A stretch of 6,438 nucleotides of DNA, taken from Clostridia bacterium. GTDB taxonomy: Bacteria > Bacillota_A > Clostridia > Christensenellales > Aristaeellaceae. Positions 5,267 through 6,438 of this stretch are shown in pieces; position 1 is the first letter of the stretch; every line of letters starts with the position of its first letter. The notes under the pieces are model-generated. The model made no database searches. It had not been told where the DNA came from and worked only from the letters and a program-made list of their open reading frames with translations. The stretch spans positions 1 to 6,438 of the forward strand of contig JAGCIC010000083.1 in NCBI GenBank assembly GCA_017648805.1, in the 5' to 3' direction. The translations under genes and the position numbers were made by a program.

Positions 5267-6438
5267 CTAATCCCCATTTTTGAAGCGGAGTATGTCCTCC
5301 AGCTTCCGTGAATACTCCTTTTCCTCGCCCTCCCGGGTGGGCAGGTAGTAGCGCCTGTCTTTGATCGAATCCGGCAGGCAGGTCATGCGCGCCATCTTCT
5401 CCTGAGTGTCGTGGGCATACACGTAGCCCTTGCCGTAATCCAGCTGCTTCATAAGCTGGGTGGGGGCGTTGCGTATCTGCAGGGGCACGGGCTCGGCGGG
5501 AGCGGCCTCCACGTCCGCCTTGGCATGGTTCCGCGCCATGTACACCGCGTTGGACTTGGGCGCCATGGCCATGTACACCGCCGCGTGGGCAAGGTGCACG
5601 TCGCACTCCGGCAGCCCCAGGAATGTGCACGCCTGGTACGCGTTCACCGCCACCGTGAGCGCCCGGGAATCCGCCATGCCGATGTCCTCGCTGGCGAAGC
5701 GCACTATCCTGCGGGCGATGTACAAGGGGTCCTCTCCCCCGTCCAGCATGCGGCTCAGCCAGTACACCGCGGCGTCCGGGTCGGAATTGCGCATGGACTT
5801 GTGCAGGGCGGAGATGAGGTTGTAGTGCTCCTCTCCCTGCTTGTCGTACAGCAGGCTGCGCCGGTCGGTACACTCGCTCAATACTTCTTTGGTGATGCTT
5901 ATAACGCCTTCCCGGTCCTGGGGCGCGTTGTTCACCGCCATTTCCAGGGTGTTCAGAGCGGTCCTGGCGTCTCCCGCGGAAAAGCGCGCCAGGGCAAAGA
6001 TCTCCTTATCCTCCATCCTGACGTCCATGCCGCCGAAGCCCCGCGGGTCGGTCAGCGCGGTGCGGATGAGGCTGACTATGTCCTCCTCTTCCAGCGGCTT
6101 TAATACGAACACCTTGCAGCGGGACAGAAGCGCGGAGTTTATCTCGAAAGACGGATTTTCTGTGGTGGCGCCGATAAGTATGATGGAGCCCTTCTCCACG
6201 AACGGCAGGAACGCGTCCTGCTGCGCTTTGTTGAAGCGGTGGATCTCGTCCACGAAGAGTATGGTCTTCAAGCCCTGCCTGCGCAGGCTCTCCGCCCGCT
6301 CCATAACCGCCTTGATCTCCTTTATGCCGCTGGTGACGGCGGAAAAGTCTATGAATTCGGACTTGGACATGTGGGCGATCAGCCGCGCAAGGGTGGTCTT
6401 GCCCACGCCCGGCGGGCCCCAGAAGATCATGGAGGAGA
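5267..6438 (-). CDS. rarA: RarA/MgsA/WRNIP1-family AAA+ ATPase (N-terminus cut by edge)
   Basis: This is the replication-associated recombination protein A, a clamp-loader-like AAA+ ATPase that forms tetramers and acts on stalled forks and single-stranded DNA gaps. The frame continues off the right edge: two Ser codons precede the Met at 6430, giving the family sequence SSMIFWGPPG, so about 40-50 N-terminal residues are missing and that Met is internal. Counting from it, Walker A is GPPGVGKT (5-12), Walker B LFVDE (58-62), sensor 1 GATTEN (87-92), arginine finger SRC (103-105) and sensor 2 SAGDARTALN (151-160, R156). The C-terminal MgsA tetramerisation region follows, with DPDAAVYWLSRML (217-229), ARRIVRFASEDIG (239-251) and YYLPTREGEE (361-370). 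The TAG at 5267-5269 is 16 bases before the isomerase start, and the isomerase ribosome site overlaps it, so the two are co-transcribed. All ATPase residues are intact. Identification is very secure. Confidence 0.96.
   Translation of the reverse strand, partial: SSMIFWGPPGVGKTTLARLIAHMSKSEFIDFSAVTSGIKEIKAVMERAESLRRQGLKTILFVDEIHRFNKAQQDAFLPFVEKGSIILIGATTENPSFEINSALLSRCKVFVLKPLEEEDIVSLIRTALTDPRGFGGMDVRMEDKEIFALARFSAGDARTALNTLEMAVNNAPQDREGVISITKEVLSECTDRRSLLYDKQGEEHYNLISALHKSMRNSDPDAAVYWLSRMLDGGEDPLYIARRIVRFASEDIGMADSRALTVAVNAYQACTFLGLPECDVHLAHAAVYMAMAPKSNAVYMARNHAKADVEAAPAEPVPLQIRNAPTQLMKQLDYGKGYVYAHDTQEKMARMTCLPDSIKDRRYYLPTREGEEKEYSRKLEDILRFKNGD

Noticed and set aside
5251..5277. An earlier start for the TIM-barrel gene at 5277
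   Set aside because: It has no ribosome site and the added residues (GIRRGGTR) do not fit the first beta strand, which starts at MKIS.

Overview
The window is compact bacterial chromosome with every supported gene on the minus strand. Strong AAGGAG-type ribosome binding sites, sigma-A-like promoters, a cytoplasmic PepO-like peptidase and GKDR-type tyrosine phosphatases suggest a G+C-rich member of the Bacillota, perhaps a gut-type Clostridia lineage. That placement is inference. Nothing in the window shows mobile DNA, CRISPR arrays, tRNA or rRNA, and the content looks like ordinary housekeeping and accessory genes.

The layout, read in the direction of transcription (right to left), has four transcription units. 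(1) rarA enters from the right edge without its N-terminus. It is followed 16 bases later by a TIM-barrel sugar phosphate isomerase/epimerase-like gene that is broken by a one-base frameshift near 4874-4876. A C(UUCG)G hairpin terminator closes the unit. (2) A secreted tyrosine phosphatase (signal peptide, small N-terminal domain, HCTEGKDRAG P-loop) has its own extended -10 promoter and its own terminator. (3) An M13 metallopeptidase (PepO/neprilysin family) and a cytosolic tyrosine phosphatase (HCSEGKDRTG) lie 10 bases apart and form a two-gene operon ending in a perfect 10-bp hairpin terminator. (4) A small glutaredoxin-related protein (CPYC) has its own promoter and runs off the left edge.

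The main points of interest are these. The secreted phosphatase carries an N-terminal domain that resembles the C-terminal barrel of SAM hydroxide adenosyltransferases, and it has Ala where the P-loop normally has Thr or Ser. At all three terminator/promoter junctions, a candidate -35 box sits inside the hairpin or tail of the preceding terminator. The isomerase gene is frameshifted but otherwise intact. Two phosphatases of the same broad family flank the peptidase. I did not find a convincing entirely new system.
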